From Salinisphaera sp. Q1T1-3 (GTDB taxonomy: Bacteria; Pseudomonadota; Gammaproteobacteria; Nevskiales; Salinisphaeraceae), in assembly GCF_003602005.1 (NCBI RefSeq), contig NZ_QZWD01000017.1, positions 21,022 to 85,021 of the forward strand: a DNA stretch of 64,000 nt. The letters are read 5' to 3'. The translations under genes were made by a program, and so were the position numbers. Position 1 is the first letter of the stretch. Each line of letters starts with the position of its first letter. This document shows, piece after piece, positions 19,154 to 28,916 of the stretch. The notes beneath the pieces were generated by a model. It was not told the origin of the DNA. It worked only from the letters and a program-made list of their open reading frames with translations, and searched no databases.

Positions 19154-21445
19154 ATGAGCGCTGTTGAACCCGATGTGGTCCTGTTTGGCGCGCTGGCCCG
19201 CGATCAGCGCCGCCGGCAGCTCGCACCGCTCGTGCACAGCGCCGCCCATGCCATCGAGAGCCGGCTGGCGGTGTTGTTCATCGTCTCCGATTGCGGGCAC
19301 TGGCTGCAGGCCGAGGCCGCCCTGGGCTTGACCGCCCGTTGCGATGATATGGCGGTGCCCGATCAGTGGCAGCGCGAGGCACCACGCGACCCCGTCGATC
19401 TGCTTGAAGCGCTGAATACGCGGACGGATCATGACTGGGTGCTACCGGCGTTACCAACGCAGATCGCCCGTGCCGACGTCGAATATGCCGTGCTGGTTCC
19501 CATAGCCGACAACGGCCGGGATCTGCAGGGCGCGCTTTTGCTCGCCGACAATTGGGCCGAGCCCGACAAAAAGACACTGACGCCGGCCCAGCGCTACGTG
19601 CTCAAGACCCATGCCGCTCAGATCGGCGCTCTGCTCTCGAGCCATGTGTCTGCCTCGACGCAATTGACAACGAACGTGCGCGAGCGACTTCGGTTGCTCG
19701 AATCCGTGGTCATCCACGCCAACGATGCCGTGCTGATCACCGAAGCCGAGCCGATCGATATGCCCGGCCCACGCATTGTCTATTGCAATGCGGCATTCAC
19801 ACGGACCACCGGCTATGCCCTGGATGAAGTCGTGGGGCTGACACCTCGCATCCTACAGCGCGAGGATACGGACCGGGCCGCGCTGGATACGCTGCGTCGT
19901 GCCCTGTCGCGCTGGAAACCCGTGGAAGTCGAGCTGATCAACCAGCACAAGAACGGCACACCGTTCTGGGTGGAGTTGAGCATCGTCCCGGTGGCCAACG
20001 AATCGGGCTGGTTCACGCACTGGATTTCCGTCCAGCGCGACATTTCCCAACGCAAGGAAACCGAGCAGGTTGCCGATCAGGCACGTGCCGTGGAGGCGGA
20101 AAAGATCGCACTCGAGGCCAAACTCGAGGAGCGCAAGCGCATCGAGCGCCAGCTCGCGCATGCGGCCTATCACGATGATCTGACGGGCCTGCGCAACCGG
20201 GCTCATGTGATGCAACTGCTCTCCGCCCGGCTCGGGCCACCCGAGGCGCAGTCGGGTTTTCTGTTGTTCATGGATCTGGATCGATTCAAGCTCGTCAACG
20301 ACAGCCTCGGCCATCGCGCCGGCGATCTGTTGCTCGTGGATGTCGCGCGACGTCTCGAAGACTGTCTGGGCGAACACGACACGCTGGCTCGGGTCAGCGG
20401 CGATGAATTCGTCATCCTGCATGCCGACGGCGAGACCGTGGACCGCGCAATGGCCCTGGCAGCCCGGGTGGTTCGCGAGCTGGAGCGCGCGTTCCGGATT
20501 TACGGCCACGATCTGTTCGTTTCCACCAGCATCGGCATCGTCGACATCGCCCTGGGCTATGACACCGTCGAGGACCTGATGCGCGATGCCGACACCGCCA
20601 TGTATGCAGCCAAGACCCAGGGGCCGGGCCGCTACAGCCTGTTCACCGAATCGATGCGGGCCGATGTCGTCGCGGAACTGGCCATCCAGACCGAGTTGAA
20701 GCAGGCACTGGCACGAGAGGAATTCGAACTCTATTACCAGCCCGTCTATGACCTGGCCGGCGCCGAGGTCCGCGGCGTCGAAGCCCTGCTGCGCTGGCAT
20801 CATCCGACCCGGGGGATGCTCCTGCCGGGCACGTTCATCGGCATCGCCGAAGACATCGGCGTGATCGAGTCGATCGGGCGCTGGGTACTCTATTCGGGCT
20901 GTCGACAGGTCGCCGCCTGGAACCGGGCCCGGCGCGCGACCGGGCGCGATCCGCTGCAACTGTTCGTCAATGTCTCGAGCCACGAACTGCGCCAGCACGA
21001 TTTCTCCGAGCGCCTGACCCAGGCACTCGACGAGACCGGCCTGCCCCCAACGGCCGTGCAACTGGAAATCACGGAGCGGCTGTTCCTGCAGAATCCGGAA
21101 CAGGTCAGCGAGCTGCTCGAAGCACTCAGGGCGCGCGGCGTGCATATCGCGCTCGATGATTTCGGCACCGGCTATTCGTCCCTCGCCTATCTCGATCGGT
21201 ATGCCTTCGACACGCTCAAGATCGATCGCAGCTTCATCCAGCGCATGAGCGAGGCACCCCGTACGCTGGCGATCATCGAAATGATCGTCGCACTCGGCCA
21301 GCGCCTCGGGCTGGAAATCATTGCCGAGGGCATCGAGACCGCCGTGCAGATGGATACGGTCCGCTCACTCGGCTGCCCGCTGGCGCAGGGTTTTCATCTC
21401 GCCCGGCCGATGGCGGCAGCCGACTGTGCCGCTGTGGTGATCTGA
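19154..21445 (+). CDS. GAF-like/PAS/GGDEF/EAL c-di-GMP protein
   Basis: A soluble 763-residue protein. Residues 1-175 look like a GAF-type sensor, 185-310 is a PAS/PAC domain (RIVYCNAAFTRTTGYALDEV, FWVELSIVPV), then a coiled stretch, GGDEF (about 330-490) and EAL (about 505-760). The signature is S415-G-D-E-F, a variant tolerated in some active cyclases; the usual inhibitory RxxD is replaced by GEHD. The EAL motif E543-A-L-L-R-W and DDFGTGYSSLAYL are intact. Phosphodiesterase activity is likely, cyclase activity possible. The ATG has a strong GAGGGGAG site two bases upstream of its spacer. Confidence 0.87.
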   Translation: MSAVEPDVVLFGALARDQRRRQLAPLVHSAAHAIESRLAVLFIVSDCGHWLQAEAALGLTARCDDMAVPDQWQREAPRDPVDLLEALNTRTDHDWVLPALPTQIARADVEYAVLVPIADNGRDLQGALLLADNWAEPDKKTLTPAQRYVLKTHAAQIGALLSSHVSASTQLTTNVRERLRLLESVVIHANDAVLITEAEPIDMPGPRIVYCNAAFTRTTGYALDEVVGLTPRILQREDTDRAALDTLRRALSRWKPVEVELINQHKNGTPFWVELSIVPVANESGWFTHWISVQRDISQRKETEQVADQARAVEAEKIALEAKLEERKRIERQLAHAAYHDDLTGLRNRAHVMQLLSARLGPPEAQSGFLLFMDLDRFKLVNDSLGHRAGDLLLVDVARRLEDCLGEHDTLARVSGDEFVILHADGETVDRAMALAARVVRELERAFRIYGHDLFVSTSIGIVDIALGYDTVEDLMRDADTAMYAAKTQGPGRYSLFTESMRADVVAELAIQTELKQALAREEFELYYQPVYDLAGAEVRGVEALLRWHHPTRGMLLPGTFIGIAEDIGVIESIGRWVLYSGCRQVAAWNRARRATGRDPLQLFVNVSSHELRQHDFSERLTQALDETGLPPTAVQLEITERLFLQNPEQVSELLEALRARGVHIALDDFGTGYSSLAYLDRYAFDTLKIDRSFIQRMSEAPRTLAIIEMIVALGQRLGLEIIAEGIETAVQMDTVRSLGCPLAQGFHLARPMAAADCAAVVI

Positions 21446-21599
21446 ACCGATCGCCCGGCCCGAGACAGCCCGGCAACGCGCACGCCACCGACGCGTGCGA
21501 CTACAGCACAGCGCGCCATTGCGAATCGGCTGCCGCGGGTGCGGTGGCGACGCCGGCCAGGCCCTGTCGCGTTCCGCATAGACGCCGCGACCGCCCCGC

Positions 21600-22015
21600 T
21601 CAGCACGACATATCGAACCCGTCGTCATCGGTATCCGATGCCGAGGCCGCCTTGGCAGCGCGCCGGCGCTGGCGTGCCTGCCAGCGCGGCTCGCTCGGAT
21701 CGGCCGGATCGGCCGGCCAGCCTTCCCGCTGACGGCTGCGATCGCCGTCGACGCTGTCGGTCTGATCGTGCCAGAGCGCAACACGGGTCTCATAGGGCAT
21801 ATCGATACCGGCGTCGTCGAGGGCGTACTTGATCGCACGCAGCACCTGCGCCCGGACTCGGACGACATCGGCGCGACGTCTGTCGGTCCACCAGCGCACC
21901 CGGATCGTCACCCAGCTCGCCGCCAGATCCCAGACGAAGGCTTCCGGTGCCGGCGCGACCTCGACGTCGGCGATATCGGCCAGCGCGCAAACGATATGGC
22001 CTGGTTCATGCACCG
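21600..22015 (-). pseudogene. C-terminal remnant of an MscS-type mechanosensitive channel
   Basis: The minus-strand frame encodes the cytoplasmic C-terminal part of an MscS-like channel: EAFVWDLAASWVTIRVRWW, ADVVRVRAQVLRAIKYALDD, GIDMPYETRVALWHDQTD and REGWPADP, then a basic tail and stop at 21600. The pore helix and beta-domain that should precede it are missing: upstream of about 22015 the frame loses similarity, and the YitT-type gene starts on the other strand at 22052. It looks like a deletion that fused a channel tail to foreign sequence. An ATG in frame exists at 22106, so a short protein could still be made, but it would not be a channel. Confidence 0.65.
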
Positions 22016-22051
22016 CATGGCGCATCCATCGTACCCGAGCGTTTCTTGCCC

Positions 22052-22672
22052 ATGCCCGATACCTCACGGACCGCCGTACCGCGTCACGCCCGCTGGGAAG
22101 ATGCACTGGCCATGCTGCTTGGCGTCGCCGTGGCCTCGCTCGGCCTGTTCTTCTATGCCCAGGCCCAGCTGCTGATCGGCAGTACCGCCGGCATGGCGCT
22201 TCTGATCTGTTACGTCACCGGCTGGAGCTTCGGCCCGGTGTTCTTCGTCATTAATCTGCCGTTCTACGGTCTGGCATATCGCCGCATGGGCTGGCCGTTC
22301 ACGATCAAGACCTTCCTCGCGGTGGCCGGCCTCTCTGCACTCACCTGGTGCATGCCACACTGGGTCGATATCGACACCATCAACCTGATCTATGCGGCAC
22401 TGGCCGGCGGCGCCCTGATCGGGCTCGGCATCCTGCTGTTATTCCGTCATCGCGCCAGCCTTGGCGGCGTGAATATCCTGGCGCTCTACATCCAGGATCG
22501 TTACGACCTGCGTGCCGGCCATGTCCAGCTCGTGGTCGATGCGGCCATCATGGTCGTGGCGTTTTTCGTTCTCCCCTGGGACCGGGTCGTGCTATCGGTG
22601 GTCGGCGCTGTCGTGCTGAATATGATCGTCGCGATCAATCATCGAGCGGATCGCTACCTCGGTCAGAGCTGA
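22052..22672 (+). CDS. YitT family (DUF161-type) membrane protein
   Basis: A 206-residue protein with about five to six membrane helices. YLGQS C-terminus and the segments GSTAGMALLICYVTGWSFG, FFVINLPFYGLAYRRMGW, ASLGGVNILALYIQDRYDL are typical of the YitT_membrane family, whose substrate is not known. The start MPDTSRTAV at 22052 is chosen because the upstream residues of the open frame are Arg-rich and belong to the antisense channel remnant. It lies head to head with the MscS remnant and immediately before a repeat element. Confidence 0.8.
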   Translation: MPDTSRTAVPRHARWEDALAMLLGVAVASLGLFFYAQAQLLIGSTAGMALLICYVTGWSFGPVFFVINLPFYGLAYRRMGWPFTIKTFLAVAGLSALTWCMPHWVDIDTINLIYAALAGGALIGLGILLLFRHRASLGGVNILALYIQDRYDLRAGHVQLVVDAAIMVVAFFVLPWDRVVLSVVGAVVLNMIVAINHRADRYLGQS

Positions 22673-22683
22673 CAAGCGCTTCC

Positions 22684-22993
22684 AGGGCCTGTTGATGTTT
22701 CGTTCGAGCGCCTTTTCGTCGAGAGACCGCCGTGTGTCCGGCAAGGCGCGCGTTGCCGATCGTGGCGTGCCACGATCCAGAATCGCAAAGCCGCCGGGCG
22801 CCCATCGTCGATTTTTCATGGGCGGCCCAACCCTTCGGGACAAGTGCCCCAAAATCAAGAACACGACGGCAATACAGCGTTCTAGCAGGCTGGCGCAGAA
22901 TGACACGCTATGCCTGCGACGCCTCGTCTTGCCGCCCATCGTCAATTTCAGGGCGCACTCGGCGCGGACTCGCACGAAACATCAACAGGCCCT
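22684..22993. repeat. Dispersed repeat element, copy 2, with 25-base terminal inverted repeats
   Basis: A 310-base unit bounded by AGGGCCTGTTGATGTTTCGT (left) and its inverted copy ending at 22993. The 25-base termini agree at 24 positions. A 9-base dyad GATCGTGGC-GT-GCCACGATC sits at 22758-22777. It has the form of a small non-autonomous mobile element; no coding sequence and no obvious target duplication were found. Confidence 0.7.
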
Positions 22994-23161
22994 ATAACGA
23001 CACGCCAAAACACAAATCTTGCCTGTCCGGCGCGCGCCACTGGCCGAGGCATCACCTCTTGGTCGCGAGCGGTATCATTTTTCTGCGCGATAAGTCTCAT
23101 CTTTCCACGCGAGACGCCGATATACCGGATTCAATAACGAAAATCCGGGGAGATCGGGGCC

Positions 23162-25117
23162 ATGCACCGGCTGAAATCATTGCAGGTTCGATACGCACTC
23201 ATTGCCGTCGCTTTTTTCGCCGTGCTGATCGCGGCAACCGTCGTCGTCATCAATCTGTACATTGCCCCGGCACTGCGCAGTCAGTCCGAGGCACTGGTCG
23301 AACAGCGTCTGGCCACCATCGGCGAGACGATCGAACGACGCCTGACACGCGTCAATGCGCAGATGCGCACGATCACGGAGACGATCGGCCAGGTAGACAA
23401 CGATCGGATCGACGCCCTGCTGCCTCTCCTGGTCAATCAGTACGGGGATACCAGCATTTCCGGGGGCGGGATATGGCCGTTGCCCTACAAGCGCGACCCG
23501 TCGCGCATGCGCGACAGCACGTTCGTCAACCGCGACAATAACGACGAACTACAGCGCAACACCTACTGGAACACGCCGGACTCGAAAAAATACTTCGAAC
23601 AATCCTGGTACAAACACGGCCTCGCCGCACCGCGCGGCGAATGCGCCTGGGCCAAGGCCTACAAGGACGACGCCAGTCCGGAACCGCGCACCAATTGCGC
23701 GATGAGCATCTTCCGTGACAACCAACGCTGGAGCGTGGCGACCATCGACGTCACACTCGGCTTCTTCAATACGCTCGTCGCCCGCATGGAGAAGCAGACG
23801 GGCGGCGAAATATTCATCGTCGAACGCGACGGTACGCTGGTCAGCAACAGCACACGCCTTGACCGGCCGGTCCTGTTGAAGAACGTCGATGCCGTCGCCG
23901 ACGACTCGCCGATGGCACGCGCCGTTGGCGAGATCCTGAAACAACCGAGCCTCGAGACGATCCCCCGCCATTTCGACGCCGACGGGGCCGACCAGACACT
24001 CATAGTGCAACCGATCGACAACACGCCGTGGGTGGTCGCGAGCGCCATTCCCACCGACCAGCTCATGGCGAGCAGCGACGCCGTGCTCTCGCGGCTCGGC
24101 TGGACACAGATCCCGATGGCCCTGCTCTTTCTCGGCCTGGTGGTGCTCGGGCTGCGGCTGATCATGGCGCGCGTGGCGCGACTGCGCGGCGGCATCGAGG
24201 ATCTCGCCTCGGGCGATGCCGATCTGACACGACGCCTGCCGGTCGACGGCGGCCTGGAATTCGAGGCCGTCTCGCAGAGTTTCAATCGCTTCGTCGAGCG
24301 CCTGCAATCGATGCTGCGGGAAATCGCCCGTGCCAGCGGTGAGATCACCGGTGCGGCGCGCCAGATCGCCGACGGCAACATGGATCTGTCTCAACGCACC
24401 GAAAGCCAGGCCAGCGCCGTTCAGGAAACCGCGGCGTCCATGGAAGAACTGACCACGACCGTGGCCCACAACGCCGAGCGGGCCGATCAGGGCAACGCCG
24501 CTGCCGATCGCACCGCCGCCCGCGCCAACGACGCCAATGCCGTGGTCGGCGATGTCGTGACCACCATGGACGACATCAACCAGTCGTCACGCCAGGTCGC
24601 CGAAATTCTCACCACCATCGACGGTATCGCCTTCCAGACGAATATCCTGGCGCTCAATGCCTCGGTCGAAGCCGCGCGGGCCGGCGAGCACGGCCGCGGG
24701 TTCTCCGTCGTGGCCGAGGAAGTGCGGATCCTGGCCAAACGCTCGGGCGACGCCGCCACGCAGATTCGCGATCTCATCGAGCGCTCCAACGGCAAGGCCG
24801 AACACGGCACCGAACTGGCCGGCCGCGCGAGTAAACACATGCATGATGTCGTCAGCGAAGTCGAGCGGGCTCACCAACTCATGCAAGAGATTCGTGATGC
24901 CAGCGAAGAGCAGCGTCGCGGCATCGAACAGGTCAACCAGGCAGTTACGGATCTGGATTCCAATACCCAGCAGAACAGTGCGCTGGTCGAAGAGGCCGCG
25001 GCGGCCGCCGAGTCCCTTCACGAACAGACCGATCGCCTTCAGGCGTTGCTGTCGGGGTTCCGTCTGGGCACCGGTGATGCCGCGGAGGCCCCGTCAGCGC
25101 CGCCGGACCGGATATGA
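23162..25117 (+). CDS. Methyl-accepting chemotaxis protein with dCache-type sensor
   Basis: A 651-residue chemoreceptor. An N-terminal membrane helix (about 9-31) is followed by a periplasmic sensor of about 280 residues (Cache-type, with [20 protein letters not shown] and [10 protein letters not shown]), a second helix (about 318-338), a HAMP domain containing [16 protein letters not shown], and the signalling coiled coil. The conserved hairpin tip is present ([37 protein letters not shown]). The C-terminus ends APSAPPDRI and lacks a CheR/CheB-tethering pentapeptide. No che genes are nearby, so it probably signals to an array encoded elsewhere. GGGAG lies upstream of the ATG. Confidence 0.93.
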   Translation: MHRLKSLQVRYALIAVAFFAVLIAATVVVINLYIAPALRSQSEALVEQRLATIGETIERRLTRVNAQMRTITETIGQVDNDRIDALLPLLVNQYGDTSISGGGIWPLPYKRDPSRMRDSTFVNRDNNDELQRNTYWNTPDSKKYFEQSWYKHGLAAPRGECAWAKAYKDDASPEPRTNCAMSIFRDNQRWSVATIDVTLGFFNTLVARMEKQTGGEIFIVERDGTLVSNSTRLDRPVLLKNVDAVADDSPMARAVGEILKQPSLETIPRHFDADGADQTLIVQPIDNTPWVVASAIPTDQLMASSDAVLSRLGWTQIPMALLFLGLVVLGLRLIMARVARLRGGIEDLASGDADLTRRLPVDGGLEFEAVSQSFNRFVERLQSMLREIARASGEITGAARQIADGNMDLSQRTESQASAVQETAASMEELTTTVAHNAERADQGNAAADRTAARANDANAVVGDVVTTMDDINQSSRQVAEILTTIDGIAFQTNILALNASVEAARAGEHGRGFSVVAEEVRILAKRSGDAATQIRDLIERSNGKAEHGTELAGRASKHMHDVVSEVERAHQLMQEIRDASEEQRRGIEQVNQAVTDLDSNTQQNSALVEEAAAAAESLHEQTDRLQALLSGFRLGTGDAAEAPSAPPDRI

Positions 25118-25800
25118 CATCGCGGATCGCAATTGCGCCCGGCGATGCCGGTCGCAATCGGCCGGTCTGGCACGTCTTATGCTTCGACATAGCTGGGGCG
25201 CCCCCGCCCCGGCCTGCGGAGATCCTCGTGCGCTCTATCGATTGGCAGGGATGTCGGATGCGATGCATGGAGACCGCGCTTGCCGCGCGGCAACGTCGGA
25301 TACAGGCCGCAGAGGCTGCCGATGCCGAGCTCGCACCATATGACATATCGTTCCGGGTCGCGGCCCGTCAACCGGTCATGGCCCCGCCGATGCCGAGCAC
25401 CGGCATGTTGATCGAAAAGCCAGACGGTACGCGCTGAACACGCGCGACAAGTCCCTGGCGTCGCATCGCCAGCCCCAGCGTTGCCGACTCTGAACGGCGA
25501 GCGCGTGCCCCGATCAATACCACGATGGCCGACGTACGGGCGGCGGCACGGACCGCCAGGTCCGAGGATCTTCCTGGCGACCGCGATTCAATCCGACACG
25601 ATGGCCTGGTCAATCGGATCGGCGACATCTCTGAGGCAATATGCCTGAAGCGACAAGCATGACGGCGCGGTCGAAATGGCGAGAGCGGCCCCACGCACTG
25701 TGCTTTGATCAGGCTTCGCAGATACGCGATATTACCGGTAACGAACCGGTCCATCGCCCACGATCCCCGGATATCTCGCTCGCCCATCAAGGAGCCCGCT
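25118..25800. other. Non-coding or decayed interval
   Basis: No confident gene. On the minus strand at about 25560-25370 a frame reads like ordinary protein (RQGLVARVQRVPSGFSINMP then VLGIGGAMTG) and could be the tail of a lost gene, but I cannot assign a family. The plus-strand end (25770-25800) contains AAGGAG, the ribosome site of the following gene. Confidence 0.3.
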
Positions 25801-26226
25801 GTGCTTACGACAGCCACCCGACCACGCCCCGGTGGCATCAATCCGCTGCACGGATTATTGCTTTCCGGTGTCTTCCCCCTGTTTCTCGGCGCGGCACTGA
25901 GCGACTATGCCTACGCCGTGTCGTATCACGTCCAGTGGGGCACCTTCGCCTCCTGGCTGATCGCCGGCGCCCTCGTGTTCAACGGTTTCGCCCTGCTATG
26001 CGCGGTCATCGGTCTGTTTCGCACCGATCGTCGCGGTACGGGATTTCTCTATTTCGGCCTGCTTGTACTGACCGGCGTGATCGGTTTCCTCAATGCGCTG
26101 ATCCATTCACGGGACGCCTGGGCGATGATGCCTACCGGCCTCATCCTCTCGATCATCGTGGCCGTGCTCGCGCTTGTCGCGACGTTGTTCGGATTCTCTC
26201 GTCGCCGCACCGGAGGCGCGCTATGA
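25801..26226 (+). CDS. DUF2231-like small membrane protein
   Basis: A 141-residue protein with four predicted membrane helices and the N-terminal INPLHGLLLSGVFPLFLGAA pattern of DUF2231-type proteins. The GTG start is supported by AAGGAG eight to ten bases upstream. It overlaps the sorbosone-dehydrogenase-like gene by four bases (ATGA), a pairing known in other proteobacteria, and may serve as a membrane partner for electron transfer; that role is inference. Confidence 0.7.
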   Translation: MLTTATRPRPGGINPLHGLLLSGVFPLFLGAALSDYAYAVSYHVQWGTFASWLIAGALVFNGFALLCAVIGLFRTDRRGTGFLYFGLLVLTGVIGFLNALIHSRDAWAMMPTGLILSIIVAVLALVATLFGFSRRRTGGAL

Positions 26227-27566
26227 AGACACGCATCCTGTTTCGGGCCACCACGCTTTCGGCCCTGCTGCTCGCCGGCACGTCTGTGGCCGCAGTACAG
26301 CAGCAGTACGGGCCGACCCCCGACCTGCCCGCGCCGCAGCGGGGCCTGCTGCCGAACATGACCATTCCCAAGCCGGCCGACTGGGGCGATCAGAAACCGA
26401 ACGTCCCCGACGGCTATCGCATCACCGCGATCGCCACCGATCTGCAGGTGCCGCGCCAGACGCTGGTGCTGCCCAATGGCGATATTCTCGTGGCCGAGGG
26501 CAAGGGCGGCGGCAATGCCCCGAAGATGAAGCCCAAGGATCTCATCGCGAGCGTGATCAAGTCGCGCGGCACGACCTCGGTCAAGAGCGGAGACCGACTG
26601 ACCCTGCTACGGGATGCCGACGGCGACGGGCGCTACGAGACCCGCACGGTCTTCGCCGACCACTTGAACGCGCCCTATGGGCTGGCCCTGATCGGCAACA
26701 AACTCTACGTCGCCAATCAGGATGCGCTCGTTCGCTTCGATTACCAGCCTGGCCAGTTGCGCGCCGCGGGCGCGCCGCAGCCGGTGACCGACCTGCCGTC
26801 CAAGATCAACCATCACTGGACCAAGTCGCTCACGGCCGGTCCCAACGGCGATTATCTGTATGTCGGCATCGGCTCGAACAGCAACATCACCGAGCGCGGC
26901 ATGGACGCCGAGGTCGATCGCGCCGAGATCTGGCAGATCGATCCGTCGACCGGCGCCCATCGAACCTATGCGAGCGGCCTGCGCAACCCGACCGCGCTGA
27001 CCTTTCAGCCGGACAGCGATCGGCTCTGGGCGGTCGTCAACGAACGCGACGAACTCGGTCCGAATCTGGTGCCCGATTATCTCACGCACGTGCAGGACGG
27101 CGGCTTCTACGGCTGGCCGTACAGCTACTGGGGCCAGCATGTGGACTCGCGCGTCAAACCGGCGAATCCGGCCAAGGTGCAGACCGCGATCTCGCCAGAT
27201 TACAGCCTGGGTTCACACCGCGCGCCGCTCGGCGTGGCGTTCTCCAACCCGGCTGTCGGTGGGCGATTCACAGACGGTGTCTTCGTCGGGGAACACGGCA
27301 GCTGGAACCGCGCCGACCCGGCCGGCTACAAGGTCGTTTTCATCCCGTTCGAGAACGGCCGACCGACCGGTGACCCGGTGGATTTCGTCTCGGGCTTTCT
27401 CACCGGCGACAACAAGACCCGTGGCCGCCCGGTCGGCGTGAGCGTGGCTCCGGATGGTGCCGTGATCATCGCCGACGACCTGACCAACGCGGTCTGGCGC
27501 GTCACGCGAGACAGCGCAGCCACGGCCCCGAATACGAATCGCCAGACCCTGGATACGGCATCGTAA
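26223..27566 (+). CDS. Secreted sorbosone dehydrogenase / PQQ-type sugar dehydrogenase family protein
   Basis: A 447-residue periplasmic beta-propeller. The signal peptide (FRATTLSALLLAGTSVAAV) is followed by GYRITAIATDLQVPRQTLVL, DHLNAPYGLALIGNKLYVAN, KINHHWTKSLTAGPNGDYLY, SNSNITERGMDAEVDRAEIW and EHGSWNR, which are hallmark blocks of L-sorbosone dehydrogenase-like proteins in the soluble aldose dehydrogenase superfamily. The cofactor is expected to be PQQ, but no pqq biosynthesis genes are in the window. The true sugar or aldehyde substrate is unknown. Translationally coupled to the membrane protein before it. It converges with a lactonase-like gene, suggesting a sugar-acid theme. Confidence 0.86.
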   Translation: MKTRILFRATTLSALLLAGTSVAAVQQQYGPTPDLPAPQRGLLPNMTIPKPADWGDQKPNVPDGYRITAIATDLQVPRQTLVLPNGDILVAEGKGGGNAPKMKPKDLIASVIKSRGTTSVKSGDRLTLLRDADGDGRYETRTVFADHLNAPYGLALIGNKLYVANQDALVRFDYQPGQLRAAGAPQPVTDLPSKINHHWTKSLTAGPNGDYLYVGIGSNSNITERGMDAEVDRAEIWQIDPSTGAHRTYASGLRNPTALTFQPDSDRLWAVVNERDELGPNLVPDYLTHVQDGGFYGWPYSYWGQHVDSRVKPANPAKVQTAISPDYSLGSHRAPLGVAFSNPAVGGRFTDGVFVGEHGSWNRADPAGYKVVFIPFENGRPTGDPVDFVSGFLTGDNKTRGRPVGVSVAPDGAVIIADDLTNAVWRVTRDSAATAPNTNRQTLDTAS

Positions 27567-27589
27567 GCTGGCATCCGACCGCCGCTCTC

Positions 27590-27618
27590 CCGCTCCCGAC
27601 CGGCCAAGGTCGGGGAGA
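27590..27618. terminator. Hairpin between convergent genes
   Basis: CTCCCGACC (27593-27601) pairs with GGTCGGGGAG (27608-27617) around a short loop with one bulged base. It lies between the stops of the sorbosone-dehydrogenase-like and the lactonase-like genes. There is no T tract, so it is only a candidate terminator. Confidence 0.4.
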
Positions 27619-27736
27619 CGATCAATGATTGATATGTTTCCCGCCGGGGCTGCCGCGAGACACCCGACGATCGTCAGCCCGGATGGCGGCAGGTGCCAGG
27701 CGCCGGGTCGCGAGATCGCCCCGGCGCCTGATCGGC

Positions 27737-28741
27737 TCATTCGACGGTATCGCTCGATGCCGGCGATGTGCTGCGGTCTTCGGTATCGGCCGCGCCCTGC
27801 ATGACCACGCTCGGCGCACCGGCCACCGCCATGGGCAGTGTGAACACGGAATGGCTGGCCGTGATGAACAGCGTGCGGTGATCCGACCCGGCGAAGGTGA
27901 CGTTACCCGTCCATTCCTCGTCGATCGGGATATGGCCGATGCGCTTGCCGTCTCGATTGAAGATCGTCACCCCATCGCCCGTCAGATAGACGTTGCCCTG
28001 ATCATCCAGCGTCATGCCGTCAGAGCGCATCGGCGTGAACAACTGCTTCCCGGACAGGCGACCATCGGCACCGATGGTGTAACGCCATGTCTTCTCGCCA
28101 CCGAAATCGGAAACATAGAGTGTCTTGCCGTCCGGCGTCCCGATGATGCCGTTCGGCTTGATCATATCGTCGACTACCTTGATCGGCTTGTCGGTTTCCG
28201 GCCCGAGATAATAGACATCCTCACCCGGCTGATCCTTGGACTGACGCAGCCAGTAGTCGCGCTGATAGTACGGATCGGTGAAATAGATGCCGCCATTGGG
28301 CGCAATCCACAGATCGTTCGGCCCGTTCATCTGATGGTCTTCCATGTGATCAAGAACGACATGAACCTGGCCATCCGGCGCAATCGACCACAGCTGCCCG
28401 TGCGCATCCGCGGCCGCGATCAGATTGCGCTTCGCATCGAAATACAGACCGTTCGCTCGGCCGGCCTCTTTCATGAAGATCGATAGATTGCCGTCGGTAC
28501 CGTATTTCCAGATCTTGTTGTTCGGTTGATCGGTAAAATACACGTTGCCCGCGGCATCGGCCGCCGGCCCTTCCGTAAACTCGAATCGATCCGAGATACG
28601 GGTGAGCTTCGCGTTCTTGGCAACCACGGGTGCCCAGCGCGATGGTGTGTCCGAATCGGGCGCGGCGTTCGCACTCATCGCGAAACTCAGCATCCATCCG
28701 AGGGCGACCACCGCGCCGAGCCGCCGATTTCTTGTCCCCAT
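27737..28741 (-). CDS. Secreted SMP-30/gluconolactonase-like protein (paralogue 1)
   Basis: A 334-residue six-bladed propeller. The start MGTRNRR at 28741 follows GAGGAGG and begins a signal peptide ending around MSANAAP. Expected metal ligands are in place: Glu in FTEGPAAD, Asn in NGPNDLW and Asp in RSDGMTLD. Repeats such as GNVYFTDQPNNKIWKY and GGIYFTDPYYQRDYWLR mark the blades. The family hydrolyses sugar-acid lactones such as gluconolactone. The adjacent convergent dehydrogenase could produce such a lactone, so a periplasmic oxidation-hydrolysis pair is plausible. A close paralogue lies at 48471-49481. Confidence 0.88.
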   Translation of the reverse strand: MGTRNRRLGAVVALGWMLSFAMSANAAPDSDTPSRWAPVVAKNAKLTRISDRFEFTEGPAADAAGNVYFTDQPNNKIWKYGTDGNLSIFMKEAGRANGLYFDAKRNLIAAADAHGQLWSIAPDGQVHVVLDHMEDHQMNGPNDLWIAPNGGIYFTDPYYQRDYWLRQSKDQPGEDVYYLGPETDKPIKVVDDMIKPNGIIGTPDGKTLYVSDFGGEKTWRYTIGADGRLSGKQLFTPMRSDGMTLDDQGNVYLTGDGVTIFNRDGKRIGHIPIDEEWTGNVTFAGSDHRTLFITASHSVFTLPMAVAGAPSVVMQGAADTEDRSTSPASSDTVE

Positions 28742-28916
28742 GCGTTCATCCTCCTCAATTTGTATCGATTCGCCGCCGTTTCCAACCGACGCCGACAAAC
28801 AAGAATAGGCGAAACGAGGACAATTCCGACACTCGAGACATGAAAACCCGTCATTGATCGGCCCGAGGCGGCAATCAGCCAACGGAAGTCCGCGCGCCGC
28901 CGCACCGGCCGATGAC

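Noticed and set aside
19853..21145. 430-codon minus-strand frame over the GGDEF-EAL gene
   Set aside because: Shadow; the plus strand carries all catalytic motifs.
25641..26222. N-terminal extension of the sorbosone-dehydrogenase-like protein by 194 codons
   Set aside because: The extension overlaps the DUF2231 gene in another frame, is Arg/Pro rich, and the internal ATG at 26223 begins a good signal peptide.
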